A stretch of DNA of 42,049 nucleotides from GCA-001735895 sp964488685. GTDB lineage: Bacteria > Pseudomonadota > Gammaproteobacteria > GCA-001735895. Below the pieces are notes generated by a model. It saw only the letters and a program-made list of their open reading frames with translations, ran no database searches and was not told the origin of the DNA. Below are positions 1 through 8,549 of the stretch, piece by piece. Made by a program: the position numbers and the translations under genes. The stretch is from the NCBI GenBank assembly GCA_964488685.1, contig CAZAVY010000014.1:1-42049 (forward strand). The letters are read 5' to 3'. Within the stretch, counting starts at the first letter, position 1, and the number at the start of each line of letters is the position of its first letter.

Positions 1-422
1 TTGAAAGTCATCCCAAACAACTTGTACTTGTCCCCTTCCGGAAACAACACGACGTAGCGGCGCTGGTCGCGGTTGACCTTGCTCACCCAGCGGAAATTGG
101 TTTCGATCGAGCGGGATCTTTCATAGGTGTATATAAAGGGTCGGAAGGAAAAGCCGTTTTCGTCCCAGAACTTCGGGATTTGCGGCGCGCCGTTTTGATA
201 ATCGGCATTGCGGCCCTGGATGGTTGGATCGTAGGGGGTCAGAAAAGGGGCAAACAACCCGGACAGGATCAGCCATACCAATACTCCGGCACCGATCATG
301 GCGGCGCGTTGCTTTTTAAACCGGGTCCAGATTAGTTGCCCCTGGCCGGCGGTAAAATAGGCTTCCTTGCGACTCTGGTCTACATTGGTGTCGGTTTCTT
401 CAACGGCTGTCGTATCTGTCAT
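1..422 (-). CDS. ABC transporter permease, DppC-like, N-terminal part (cut by window edge)
   Basis: Inner-membrane permease of a peptide/nickel-type (family 5) ABC importer. Only the first 140 or so residues are in the window. The start is the ATG at 422, five bases after the stop of the upstream permease, so the two are co-transcribed. The protein begins with a charged cytoplasmic stretch rich in Thr, Glu and Asp. It then has the first membrane span (about residues 40-60, preceded by FKKQRAAMIG) ending in the typical DppC-type turn FLTPYDP. A long periplasmic segment follows, which is longer than in classical DppC but usual in the variants paired with large binding proteins. The EAA loop that would contact the ATPase lies outside the window. 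The class is sure; the substrate is unknown. Confidence 0.85.
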   Translation of the reverse strand, partial: MTDTTAVEETDTNVDQSRKEAYFTAGQGQLIWTRFKKQRAAMIGAGVLVWLILSGLFAPFLTPYDPTIQGRNADYQNGAPQIPKFWDENGFSFRPFIYTYERSRSIETNFRWVSKVNRDQRRYVVLFPEGDKYKLFGMTF

Positions 423-427
423 CTCGC

Positions 428-1432
428 TTATCCCAGGATACTGCGGCGAACCCGCGGATCGGTCAGCGCCAGTATGATATCGGTAACAAAATTGATGCCG
501 ACGATACTGGCGGTCAGCAAGAAAATGATCGCGCCCGCCAACTGCTGGTCGTTGGAGCGGGCCAGGGCCTCAATCAACAGCGCTCCCGCTTCGGTGAGGG
601 TCAAAATCAACGCCACGATCGGCAACTCGTTGAAGATTCGATTCAGATCAAAGCCGAGCGAGTTGATAATCGGCCCGAGGGAGTGCCGCGCCGGATAGCG
701 CCACAACAATCTGCGCCCGGTAACGCCGCGTGCCGCTGCGGCCAGTACATACAATTTACCCACTTCATCAGACATCAGCGCGCGCACGGTCTGAATCGCA
801 AACGCGGTTGCCGACCAGCCGAGGATAAATATGGGTAACCAGGCACGCGACAGGAAATCCTTGACCCGTTCGAAAGACCAGGCGGCATCGCGAAACTCCT
901 TGGAAAACAACCCGGTCAGGCTATCGCCGAAAACCATGGTCGAAAACAGCATGATCATCAACGCCAGCAGGAAGTTCGGCATCGCCAGTCCGAGATAGCT
1001 GACGAAGCGCAGGCTGTTGTTGACCACGGCACTCTTTGAGGTGGCGGAGATAATCCCGACCGGAATTGCGATCAGATAAGCGACCAGCAACGAGGTCAGG
1101 CAGATCACCAGGCTGATCCAGAACTTTTCCCCCAATAATTGTGCAATATTGACCCGCAGGATACAGCTATCGCCATACTCTCCCTGGAAGGCGTTAACAA
1201 TCCACTTGCCCCAGCGAATGATATAAGGCTTGTCCAGCCCGAGCCGGACACGCTCGGCATCGATGTCGGCCACCGATATCTGGCTGCCCTGCGTGTTTTT
1301 AAATGCGAGGTAGCGTTCGGCGCAGTCTCCCGGCACCAATTCCATCAGACTGAAAACGATGAACGAAACCATTATCAGTGTGATGACCGCGAGCATAGCG
1401 CGCGTGGCGGCGAACTGAACGAATTGATACAT
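428..1432 (-). CDS. ABC transporter permease, DppB-like
   Basis: Inner-membrane permease (334 aa) of a family 5 peptide-type importer. The sequence shows an N-terminal membrane span (about residues 12-35, followed by the DppB-typical LVPGD), a periplasmic loop, and five further hydrophobic segments. The cytoplasmic coupling region, with AAAARGVTGRRLLWRYPAR at roughly residues 235-255, matches the EAA-loop position. It lies downstream of the binding-protein gene, separated by 119 bases that hold a strong stem-loop, and just upstream of the second permease. The operon order is binding protein, DppB-like, DppC-like; ATPase genes are presumably beyond the window edge. The family is clear. The transported solute (peptide, opine or other) cannot be read from the sequence. 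Confidence 0.9.
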   Translation of the reverse strand: MYQFVQFAATRAMLAVITLIMVSFIVFSLMELVPGDCAERYLAFKNTQGSQISVADIDAERVRLGLDKPYIIRWGKWIVNAFQGEYGDSCILRVNIAQLLGEKFWISLVICLTSLLVAYLIAIPVGIISATSKSAVVNNSLRFVSYLGLAMPNFLLALMIMLFSTMVFGDSLTGLFSKEFRDAAWSFERVKDFLSRAWLPIFILGWSATAFAIQTVRALMSDEVGKLYVLAAAARGVTGRRLLWRYPARHSLGPIINSLGFDLNRIFNELPIVALILTLTEAGALLIEALARSNDQQLAGAIIFLLTASIVGINFVTDIILALTDPRVRRSILG

Positions 1433-1500
1433 TGGTGTCGCTTGCGCCCCTGGGTATCCCTCTTTTGGTTATTCAGCCCAAAAGTAGCTTTTGTTATTAA

Positions 1501-1526
1501 GGCTGCGGGCAGGATAGCCCGCAGCC
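1501..1526 (-). promoter_or_regulatory. Intercistronic stem-loop between binding-protein and permease genes
   Basis: A perfect 10-bp inverted repeat (GGCTGCGGGC / GCCCGCAGCC) with a 6-nt loop lies 25 bases downstream of the binding-protein stop on the minus strand. It is followed by a weakly T-rich stretch (TTAATAAC) rather than a full poly-U. Such hairpins after binding-protein genes commonly protect the upstream mRNA or partly terminate, giving more binding protein than permease. That role is an inference here. Confidence 0.6.
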
Positions 1527-1551
1527 CATATTTATTGTCAAATAAACGATC

Positions 1552-3597
1552 TTACTCGTCCAGCCACCATTGCGTGGGGCGGTACGGATAGGAACGATAG
1601 TATTCGAACGAGTGGGTTTTGTACTCGACGAAGTTTTGCACCTCGTTGCGATGGTAGATCGGCGCCGGTACCTGGACCGTACCGATGAACAACAGGTTCT
1701 CGGTCATGTTCTTGACCAGGCGCGCACCCAGCATATTGGACTTGTCGGTGCCGACAGGCGTGGACTGAAACGCGGTGATATCATCCATCATCTGTTTCGC
1801 GTAGTCAGGCGGCTCAACCCCGCTGGCGCCGTTCGAATCAACCCATTCGGCCCACAGCATGTTGGTCCGCAGGGTAAAGTAATCATCATACGGCGGCACC
1901 CACATCTGGTTGGTGCCGAGCACAATGGCGAGCGGCTGACTCTTGCGCCACATGGTGATATCGAGCTTGTTGGACGATTGCGCGGAACGGAATTCATCCG
2001 GGGTGACTTCCTTGACCGTGGTTTGAATACCAACAGCGCCCCAGTGCTGACCGACCAGTTCTACCAGTGCGGCGCCAACGCCTTGCACCGAGAACTGCAG
2101 GTTTATGACCAGTTTGTCGCCATTGAGCAGTTCCCGAAAGCCGTCGCCGTCACGATCCTTCAGCCCCATATCATCGAGCAGTTTGTTCGCCAGCTTGGGA
2201 TCAAACTGGGCATAGTGTTGTTCCCATTTGGAATCGACAAAATCCGGCGCAGGTGAAAATCCGATAAACTGTTTCGGCGTGCCCATTCCGAAGAACGCAG
2301 CCTCGTTGATTTCATCGCGATTAATCGCGACTGACATCGCCTGGCGAAAACGCAGATCGCCGAAAACCTTGCGTTTTTCCAGGTTCTCATGCGTCATGTT
2401 GATGCCAAAAGCTGCTACCGTGATCTCGGGACGCAGGTGGATGGTATAGTTCCCCTTCTCCTGGTTTTCGAGCAGCAGCGGAGCGGTCGACAACTGCAGC
2501 GATTGCGCTTTGAAGTCCGCCTCGGCATTAACCAGCTTGAGCAGGCGTACTTCGTCTTCGTTGACAAAAATTTCGTCTTGCTCGCTGACGTAAGGCAGCT
2601 GGTTGCCTGCGGTATCAACCTGATGGAAATACGGATTTGCCACCAGGTGACGACCCTCGGTAGTCTCCGAGATCAGGATGTGCGATTCGAGCGTCGGCAC
2701 CGTATCGGCGGGCAGATTGCCGGCCTTGTCCGGGCTGCGCAGCATCGGTGTCGGGGTATCGGTCCAGTCAGAGTTACCGTAATAGTTCGACAATACTTCG
2801 AGACCGTCTTTAAAACCCGCAGCCTGCGCCATCTTGTCGGCATCCGGGTTCATATCCGGATCCCACTTGCCGAGGAAGTGCTTGGGCTGGAAACCCTGCG
2901 CGTAAGAGTTGGCAAAATGCACCAGCAGGCCGGGCTTCGGCGCTGGCAGGTTAAAGCGAACGGTATTCGCATCGAGGACGTCGACCGTCATGCGCTCGCC
3001 ACCGACCAGAACGTAGTTTTTCGGCTTCTCGAACACCTTGGGGTTCAGCGAAAGATTGTCGTACCAGTACTTGACGTCTTGCGCGCCAAACGGCGCACCG
3101 TCGGACCACTTGTGGCCCTTGCGCAGGAAGAAGGTCAGCTGGGTGTAATCGTCGTTCCATTCCCAGCCCTTGGCGACGTTCGGCACGATGGTGGCCAGAT
3201 CGTCGGAATAACGCACCAGGTTGACATGGCGTACCGCGAGGAAATCGGAGGTACCTGCTTCGGTCGCGTTCGACATCATGTCGAAGGTGCCGCCGTATTT
3301 GCCGATGCTATGGTAAGGGGCAACCACCAGCGGCTCTGCAGGGAGACGCTCGGCCAGCGGCGGCAGCTTTGGATTGCCGCGAATCCTGTCATTCATTGTG
3401 CCAATGTCCGGATTTTCGGCAAATTTCATTTTGCAGCCGGCGAGCTTTTCGAACTCTGCCAGGTCGTACTGTTGCGGGAATGCACCGGCGGAAACGCCCT
3501 GCATGTTGGCGACGGTTATAGCGGGGCAAACTGCACCTACCGCGCTGCCAGCCACGGCCATCAGGCCGATACTTATCAAATATCGTAACTTGTTCAT
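1552..3597 (-). CDS. ABC transporter substrate-binding protein, family 5 (SBP_bac_5)
   Basis: Periplasmic solute receptor of the peptide/nickel ABC family, 681 aa, longer than OppA/DppA (about 540) as in several environmental variants. It has a signal peptide (residues 1-22, ending SAVGA before VC). The body carries family hallmarks: the segment near residue 150 with VAKGWEWNDDYTQLTFFLRKGHKWSDGAPF split over the domain start, an ARxxMSxAI-like helix (FRQAMSVAINRDEI, about residue 410), and a calcium-loop-like DRDGDGFRE (about residue 475). The start is supported by GAGGA eight bases upstream of the ATG. It is first in an operon with two permeases. Its position beside glcDEF raises the possibility of a role in acid or peptide uptake, but the ligand is not known. 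Confidence 0.9.
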   Translation of the reverse strand: MNKLRYLISIGLMAVAGSAVGAVCPAITVANMQGVSAGAFPQQYDLAEFEKLAGCKMKFAENPDIGTMNDRIRGNPKLPPLAERLPAEPLVVAPYHSIGKYGGTFDMMSNATEAGTSDFLAVRHVNLVRYSDDLATIVPNVAKGWEWNDDYTQLTFFLRKGHKWSDGAPFGAQDVKYWYDNLSLNPKVFEKPKNYVLVGGERMTVDVLDANTVRFNLPAPKPGLLVHFANSYAQGFQPKHFLGKWDPDMNPDADKMAQAAGFKDGLEVLSNYYGNSDWTDTPTPMLRSPDKAGNLPADTVPTLESHILISETTEGRHLVANPYFHQVDTAGNQLPYVSEQDEIFVNEDEVRLLKLVNAEADFKAQSLQLSTAPLLLENQEKGNYTIHLRPEITVAAFGINMTHENLEKRKVFGDLRFRQAMSVAINRDEINEAAFFGMGTPKQFIGFSPAPDFVDSKWEQHYAQFDPKLANKLLDDMGLKDRDGDGFRELLNGDKLVINLQFSVQGVGAALVELVGQHWGAVGIQTTVKEVTPDEFRSAQSSNKLDITMWRKSQPLAIVLGTNQMWVPPYDDYFTLRTNMLWAEWVDSNGASGVEPPDYAKQMMDDITAFQSTPVGTDKSNMLGARLVKNMTENLLFIGTVQVPAPIYHRNEVQNFVEYKTHSFEYYRSYPYRPTQWWLDE

Positions 3598-3828
3598 TGG
3601 AAGTGTCCTCGGGGGCTCTTGAATTGTGGGTGTCTGCTCATTTTTTTTAGTATCTGCGCGCCCGGCAAAAACCAGGCGAACCCAGGTAAACTAACCTACC
3701 TCAAGCAAATAATCAATTGCTCGTGGAAGCGTCAAAGCTTAGACGGCCGTCATTACCGAACAGTGAAAACTCAAAATTCGAGCATTCAACCCGTCGTTTT
3801 CCCGTAACCTCATGATTAAATGGGTCCT

Positions 3829-5031
3829 TTACAGCAATTCTACCCAATGCACGACCGGAATACGGTTTCCCTGCGCGAGGTGTAACTGACAGCCGATATT
3901 CGCGGTCACGATAATTTCAGGTTGATCTGCCGACAATGCCTCGACCTTGTCCTGCCGTAATCGTGCAGAGATCTCAGGTTGCAATACAGAATAGGTTCCC
4001 GCCGACCCACAACATAGATGCGCATCTTCAACCCGACATATTTGGTAGCCAGCCCGGACAAGCAACTTTTCGACCCGACCGTTCAGACCGAGACCATGCT
4101 GCAGGGTACAGGGTGTATGTACTGCAACACGACAGGGATCAGGCACCGAGATTTCAATTTCCGCGCTCTCTGCTTCGACCACCTCGATCAGGTCGCGAAA
4201 CAGCGAACTTACCTTGCTAGCCTTATCTGCGTAGGCAGGATCATCAGCGAACAAGCGTTCATAATCCCTGATATTTACGCTGCAACCCGTTGCAGTGGCC
4301 AGGATTGCCACGACGCCAGCCTCTATACAAGGCCACCATTGATCTATCAGCTGTCTTGCCTGTCGCATCCCAAATTCGGCTTCGGAAGTGTGAAGCGCCG
4401 CCGCGCCACAGCAATGCTTCGGTTGCAGCTCGATGACTTCGATCCCCAGTTTATTGAGGAGATTGCCGGCACAGGCATTGGTGTTGGGGGTCAGCGCCGG
4501 TTGTACGCAGCCGGCGAGCATCAACACCTTGCGTTGATGTCGTGCGTTAATGCGAGCCACCGGTTTTTGCCTGGCGGGAATCGATTGCCTGATTTTAGCC
4601 GGCATCATCCAGGCGAGGGCCTGCCCGATACGAATCGACATCGCAAACAGCCACCCTGAGTTAATAAAACGCACTATCCCCCAGCGCCGCAATCGATCCA
4701 GCCGCGGCCGCGGTAACTCCTGCTCAATGAGCGGTTTACCAATTTCGAGTAAATGACTGTAGTTGACCCCGGAGGGACAGGTTGTTTCGCAGGCGCGACA
4801 GGTCAGGCAACGATCGAGGTGCTTGAGCATTTCCGCGTTGGCGGGCTCTCCCTCGAAAAACTGCTTCATCTGGTAGATTCGACCGCGCGGTCCATCGAGC
4901 TCATCGCCAAGTAACTGGTAGGTGGGGCAGGTCGCGTTACAGAATCCACAATGCACGCAGTTACGCAGAATCGTCTGTATCGCATCGCCATCACGCCCCT
5001 GCTGGAATTTTGGTGCTAGCCTGGTTTGCAT
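3829..5031 (-). CDS. glcF: Glycolate oxidase iron-sulfur subunit GlcF
   Basis: Electron-transfer subunit (400 aa) of the membrane-associated glycolate dehydrogenase GlcDEF, which oxidises glycolate to glyoxylate and passes electrons to the quinone pool. It has two ferredoxin-type [4Fe-4S] motifs: C25-x2-C28-x2-C31-x3-C35-P and C75-x2-C78-x2-C81-x3-C85-P. Two C-terminal CCG domains (PKHCCGAAA and AHLCCGSAG) follow, as in GlcF/LutA/HdrD proteins. Length matches E. coli GlcF (407). It is the last gene of glcDEF, starting two bases after the glcE stop, so translation is coupled. Adjacent bhc genes consume glyoxylate, which supports glycolate as the substrate rather than lactate. Confidence 0.95.
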   Translation of the reverse strand: MQTRLAPKFQQGRDGDAIQTILRNCVHCGFCNATCPTYQLLGDELDGPRGRIYQMKQFFEGEPANAEMLKHLDRCLTCRACETTCPSGVNYSHLLEIGKPLIEQELPRPRLDRLRRWGIVRFINSGWLFAMSIRIGQALAWMMPAKIRQSIPARQKPVARINARHQRKVLMLAGCVQPALTPNTNACAGNLLNKLGIEVIELQPKHCCGAAALHTSEAEFGMRQARQLIDQWWPCIEAGVVAILATATGCSVNIRDYERLFADDPAYADKASKVSSLFRDLIEVVEAESAEIEISVPDPCRVAVHTPCTLQHGLGLNGRVEKLLVRAGYQICRVEDAHLCCGSAGTYSVLQPEISARLRQDKVEALSADQPEIIVTANIGCQLHLAQGNRIPVVHWVELL

Positions 5032-5033
5032 AG

Positions 5034-6101
5034 TTACAGCTGGGGGTAGATTCTGCCCGGATTGAAAATGCCGGCCGGGTCGAAACTGGACTTGATGCTG
5101 CGTTGCAATTTCAGCATCGCCGCCGGTAATGGTTGAAACACAGGTACATCGGCATCATGGCGCCGAAACGCGCAAACACTGCCTCCCAGGGGTTCGACCT
5201 GATGATGCAGTGTTGCGATATCAACATCGCCAGGTAACCAGCGTTGCGCGCCACCCCATTCGATCAACTGCGGTATCTCAAGGGGCAGGTCTGGGCTCGC
5301 CGGCGGCATTGAAACCCGGGCCAGTGGTTGACCGGGATCGAAAAAATCATGTGTTTGCTCTTTCAAATCGCTCCAGCAAGACTCCACCGAATCTCCACCA
5401 AGTTCGCCGGTCGCATGATTTACGCCCTGCTCGCTACCCGACAACCGCAGCAGGCTGCGTCCATCGATCCACGCCGATGCCGAAATCGGGTAGGGTTCGG
5501 AACCCAGCTTATTGATCCAGTCGATATGCTGATCCGCAGCGCGATGTTCGAAGGCGAGCGTGGTTTCGGTTTCATACATGGGTATGACCCGGATCGAGGC
5601 TTCGAGAATTACGCCCAGGGTACCGAGCGAACCGACCATCAGGCGCGAGACATCGAAACCCGCCACATTCTTGATCACGCGGCCGCCAAACCGCATGGCT
5701 TCACCGCGTCCATCGAGGATTTTTACACCCAGAACGAAATCACGAATACTGCCGGCAAATGCTCGACGTGGCCCGGCCAGGCCAGTTGCCACCATTCCGC
5801 CGATGGTAGCCTCTGCTGCGTAATGGGGCGGTTCAAAACCGAACATCTGCCGGTTCCGGGCCAGCAAGGCCTCGACCTCGATCAGTTGGCAGCCGGAGCG
5901 TAGAGTAATTACGAGTTCCGCGGGGTCGTAATCGATGACCCCGCAATGGGCCGAAACATCCATCGGTAAAGCTTCGATCGAATGCCCGTAAAAGCGCTTG
6001 CTACCACCACCGATAATTTCGATTTCGCCGCCGGTAGCGGCCACCGAAGCTATCTGGGTCGCGAGATCCGGCTCAATATCGACATCAGAAATTCCAGTCA
6101 T
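5034..6101 (-). CDS. glcE: Glycolate oxidase FAD-binding subunit GlcE
   Basis: Second FAD-binding (PCMH-type) subunit of glycolate dehydrogenase, 355 aa, matching E. coli GlcE (350). The FAD-binding half shows IIGGGSKRFYG (about residues 30-40), EATIGGMVATGLAGPRR (about 100-117) and the FGGRVIKNVAGFDVSRL block (about 140-157) typical of GlcE. The C-terminal end FDPAGIFNPGRIYP is the conserved tail of the FAD-linked oxidase family. The start codon overlaps the glcD stop by one base (TAATG), a classic translational-coupling arrangement. Function depends on GlcD and GlcF. Confidence 0.95.
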   Translation of the reverse strand: MTGISDVDIEPDLATQIASVAATGGEIEIIGGGSKRFYGHSIEALPMDVSAHCGVIDYDPAELVITLRSGCQLIEVEALLARNRQMFGFEPPHYAAEATIGGMVATGLAGPRRAFAGSIRDFVLGVKILDGRGEAMRFGGRVIKNVAGFDVSRLMVGSLGTLGVILEASIRVIPMYETETTLAFEHRAADQHIDWINKLGSEPYPISASAWIDGRSLLRLSGSEQGVNHATGELGGDSVESCWSDLKEQTHDFFDPGQPLARVSMPPASPDLPLEIPQLIEWGGAQRWLPGDVDIATLHHQVEPLGGSVCAFRRHDADVPVFQPLPAAMLKLQRSIKSSFDPAGIFNPGRIYPQL

Positions 6102-7564
6102 TAAAATCGATCCAGCTCCGGGAAAGGTACTTTGCCGGCGTGCACGTGCATCGCGTTAAATTCGGCACAGCGCGCCAGGGTCGGGATCGCCTTGCCCGGA
6201 TTCAGGATCTTCAACGGATCGAAGCACTCGCGAATCGCATGAAACTGGTTGCGCTCCGATTCGTTGAATTGTAAACACATTTCACCGAGCTTTTCGATAC
6301 CGACACCGTGTTCACCGGTAATCGTGCCGCCATAATGAATACACAGTTGCAAGATCCTGCTTCCGAGCGCCTCGGTTTTTTCGAGCTCGCCATCATTGTT
6401 GGCGTCATAGAGAATCAGGGGATGCAGGTTGCCGTCACCGGCATGAAACACGTTCGCCACTCGCAACCCGTATTCTTCCGAGAGCGCGCGTACTCCCGCG
6501 AGCACCGCGGACAGCGACTTGCGCGGTATGGTGCCGTCGATGCAGTAATAATCCGGAGATATTCGCCCGATAGCCGGGAAAGCCGCCTTGCGACCCGACC
6601 AGATTAACAGGCGCTCGGCTTCATCGCGGGCGAGTCGGGTTTCGACCGCCCCGCCCTTTTTTAGAATCTTGTCGACCCGCTCGATCTGGGCACCCACCTC
6701 TTCCTCGGTGCCATCGAGCTCGCAAATCAATATCGCTGCCGCCTCGACCGGGTACCCCGCGTGTACAAAGTCTTCAGCAGCACGGATAGCCGGGTTATCC
6801 ATCATTTCAATGCCGGCCGGAATAATACCTTCGGCGATAATCCCGGCGACACTATCTCCTGCCTTTTCGACCGAATCGAAGACCCCCATAACGACCTGCG
6901 CGCAACGCGGAATTGGCAACAACTTGACCGTGACTTCAACCACGATGCCAAGCATCCCTTCCGAACCCACCAGCAACGGCATTAAATCATAGCCGTTTAC
7001 CTGCAACGAACGCTGATCGAGCTCGAAGATCTCACCCTCGGCACTGACCAGTTTCAGCGCCAGAATGTTATGCAGCGTCAAGCCATACTTCAGACAATGA
7101 ACCCCACCGGCATTCTCCGCGACATTACCACCGATCGAACAGGCAATCTGCGAGGATGGGTCGGGCGCATAGTATAGACCTTTCGACTTGACGGCTTCGG
7201 AAATCGCCAGGTTACGCACCCCCGGTTCAACCACCGCCAGCCGTGACAGGCTGTCGATTTCCAGAATCCGGTTCATTTTAGCCAGACTCAGGACCACGCC
7301 GTCGGCGTGCGGCAGAGCGCCGCCCGAGAGACTGGTACCTGCGCCCCGGCTGACCACCGGCAAGCGCTGCTGATGGCACAGACGCATCACCTGCTGGACC
7401 TGCTCCACATTTTCGGGCAGTAACACCAGCAGCGGTTGTTGCCGGTACGCGCTTAAACCATCGCATTCGTAGGCAGCCAGCGAAGTGGGCTGGTCGATCA
7501 CCGAATCCTGCGCCAGAATCTTTCTAAATAACCGGCTTAGCTGTTGTTGTTTGTTAATCGTCAT
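6101..7564 (-). CDS. glcD: Glycolate oxidase FAD-linked catalytic subunit GlcD
   Basis: Catalytic flavoprotein of glycolate dehydrogenase (487 aa; E. coli GlcD 499). The FAD-binding domain has SRGAGTSLSGGALP, DPSSQIACSIGGNVAENAGG and VGSEGMLGIV. The C-terminal substrate domain carries NVFHAGDGNLHP, GGTITGEHGVG and the tail FDPLKILNPGKAIP, all family signatures with metal/substrate-binding His residues. The frame stays open to a TTG at 7585, but I chose the ATG at 7564 (MTINKQQQLS) because it is a standard start; neither has a clear Shine-Dalgarno. It is the first gene of glcDEF and diverges from glcC across about 100 bases that contain two GlcC/PdhR-type operators. Confidence 0.95.
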   Translation of the reverse strand: MTINKQQQLSRLFRKILAQDSVIDQPTSLAAYECDGLSAYRQQPLLVLLPENVEQVQQVMRLCHQQRLPVVSRGAGTSLSGGALPHADGVVLSLAKMNRILEIDSLSRLAVVEPGVRNLAISEAVKSKGLYYAPDPSSQIACSIGGNVAENAGGVHCLKYGLTLHNILALKLVSAEGEIFELDQRSLQVNGYDLMPLLVGSEGMLGIVVEVTVKLLPIPRCAQVVMGVFDSVEKAGDSVAGIIAEGIIPAGIEMMDNPAIRAAEDFVHAGYPVEAAAILICELDGTEEEVGAQIERVDKILKKGGAVETRLARDEAERLLIWSGRKAAFPAIGRISPDYYCIDGTIPRKSLSAVLAGVRALSEEYGLRVANVFHAGDGNLHPLILYDANNDGELEKTEALGSRILQLCIHYGGTITGEHGVGIEKLGEMCLQFNESERNQFHAIRECFDPLKILNPGKAIPTLARCAEFNAMHVHAGKVPFPELDRF

Positions 7565-7630
7565 ACGCGTTGAATTGTATTCCAACCCCGGCCTTGCTTG
7601 CCAAAACTAATAGACGCTGATATATTACAG

Positions 7631-7641
7631 TGGTCAGACCA
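7631..7641. promoter_or_regulatory. Putative FadR/GlcC-family operator 1
   Basis: TGGTCAGACCA is a perfect TGGT-N3-ACCA dyad, the core recognised by FCD-type GntR regulators (FadR, PdhR, LldR, GlcC). It sits in the divergent glcD-glcC promoter, just upstream of a second, longer dyad, and next to a TAATAT -10-like hexamer for glcD on the minus strand (7622-7627). Confidence 0.6.
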
Positions 7642-7642
7642 A

Positions 7643-7659
7643 AATTGGTAGGACCAATT
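7643..7659. promoter_or_regulatory. Putative PdhR/GlcC-type operator 2
   Basis: AATTGGTAGGACCAATT is a 17-bp dyad with 7-bp perfect arms around a 3-bp centre, identical in form to the PdhR-type consensus AATTGGTnnnACCAATT. It lies ten bases upstream of the glcC start codon and about 80 upstream of glcD. The centres of the two dyads are 15 bp apart. Autoregulation and control of glcDEF by the adjacent FCD regulator is the natural reading (inference). Confidence 0.7.
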
Positions 7660-7668
7660 TAAAAGAGT

Positions 7669-8433
7669 ATGTCGATCAAGCCAATTCAAAATACATCGGT
7701 TAGCGAGGCGATCACCGAAAAACTCGAAACCATGATCGTCGAAGGTATTTTCAAGCCCGGCGAATCACTGCCGCCCGAGCGACAACTGGCGCGAGATTTT
7801 GTGGTATCGCGAGCGTCATTGCGACAAGCGCTATCGGTGCTTGAGTCCAGGGGCCTGATCTTATCCAGGCAGGGCGGCGGCAACTATGTTTGCGATGTGA
7901 TCAAGAAGAGTTTTTCGGATCCTTTACTGGATCTGATGATGCGCCATCACGAACTCAAATTTCAAATCATCGAGCTACGCCAAACGCTGGAATGCTCCGC
8001 CGCATTTTTTGCAGCCGAGCGGGCCACCGACGAAGACAAAACCATCATTCGACGACGCCTGGATGAGTTGCAGAAAATAGTGGCGCGAAGGAAACCGCAG
8101 CAGGAAGCAAAGGCCGACCTCGAACTTCATTTGGCGATCGCTGATGCCGCGCACAACGCACCCTTGTCGCTGATGATAAGGAATATCTATTCGCTGTTAC
8201 TCAACGAAGTGGAAGAAAATTTGAGCCTGGTGCAACAAAACGACATCGACGCCCGCAAATTACACGCCCAGCACAAGGACATGGCGGAACGGGTGATCAC
8301 CGGTGATAGCGAGGGCGCGCGACGGGTTGTCAACCAACACCTTGAGCTAATTAGAGATATTTTCATTAAAAACGAGGTCATCACCAAAAGAACAGAAGTC
8401 GCTGAAATTCGTGCCTATTTGTCCAGCCTGTAA
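7669..8433 (+). CDS. glcC: GntR-family FCD transcriptional regulator, GlcC-like
   Basis: Ligand-responsive DNA-binding regulator, 254 aa, the usual size of GlcC/PdhR/LldR. The N-terminal winged helix-turn-helix spans about residues 8-75 (IFKPGESLPPERQLARDF, then SRASLRQALSVLESRGLI). The C-terminal FCD effector domain spans about 85-225 and keeps the His/Asp residues of the metal and carboxylate pocket (DLELHLAIADAAHN, AQHKDM, VNQHLELI). It is divergent from glcDEF and separated by two cognate-looking operators, which identifies glcDEF as its target and glycolate or glyoxylate as the likely effector (inference). It converges with bhcR. A lactate-responsive LldR role is less likely given the neighbours. 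Confidence 0.85.
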   Translation: MSIKPIQNTSVSEAITEKLETMIVEGIFKPGESLPPERQLARDFVVSRASLRQALSVLESRGLILSRQGGGNYVCDVIKKSFSDPLLDLMMRHHELKFQIIELRQTLECSAAFFAAERATDEDKTIIRRRLDELQKIVARRKPQQEAKADLELHLAIADAAHNAPLSLMIRNIYSLLLNEVEENLSLVQQNDIDARKLHAQHKDMAERVITGDSEGARRVVNQHLELIRDIFIKNEVITKRTEVAEIRAYLSSL

Positions 8434-8549
8434 TCTACCTATAAATTCGAGGATGATGATAATCAGCACCGAAATAACCAAAAATAATGATTGCAGGAGC
8501 TTGCTGAAGTTGTACTTTGGTTTCCCGGGCAATTTTATCGCCAGGCATC

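Noticed and set aside
2389..3588. 399-codon plus-strand frame opposite the ABC binding-protein gene
   Set aside because: Fully antisense to a gene with signal peptide and family motifs; the translated product shows no domain and has antisense-like composition.
8347..8532. Minus-strand frame with one hydrophobic stretch (61 aa)
   Set aside because: Overlaps the end of glcC; the hydrophobic run comes from AT-rich intergenic sequence and there is no ribosome-binding site.
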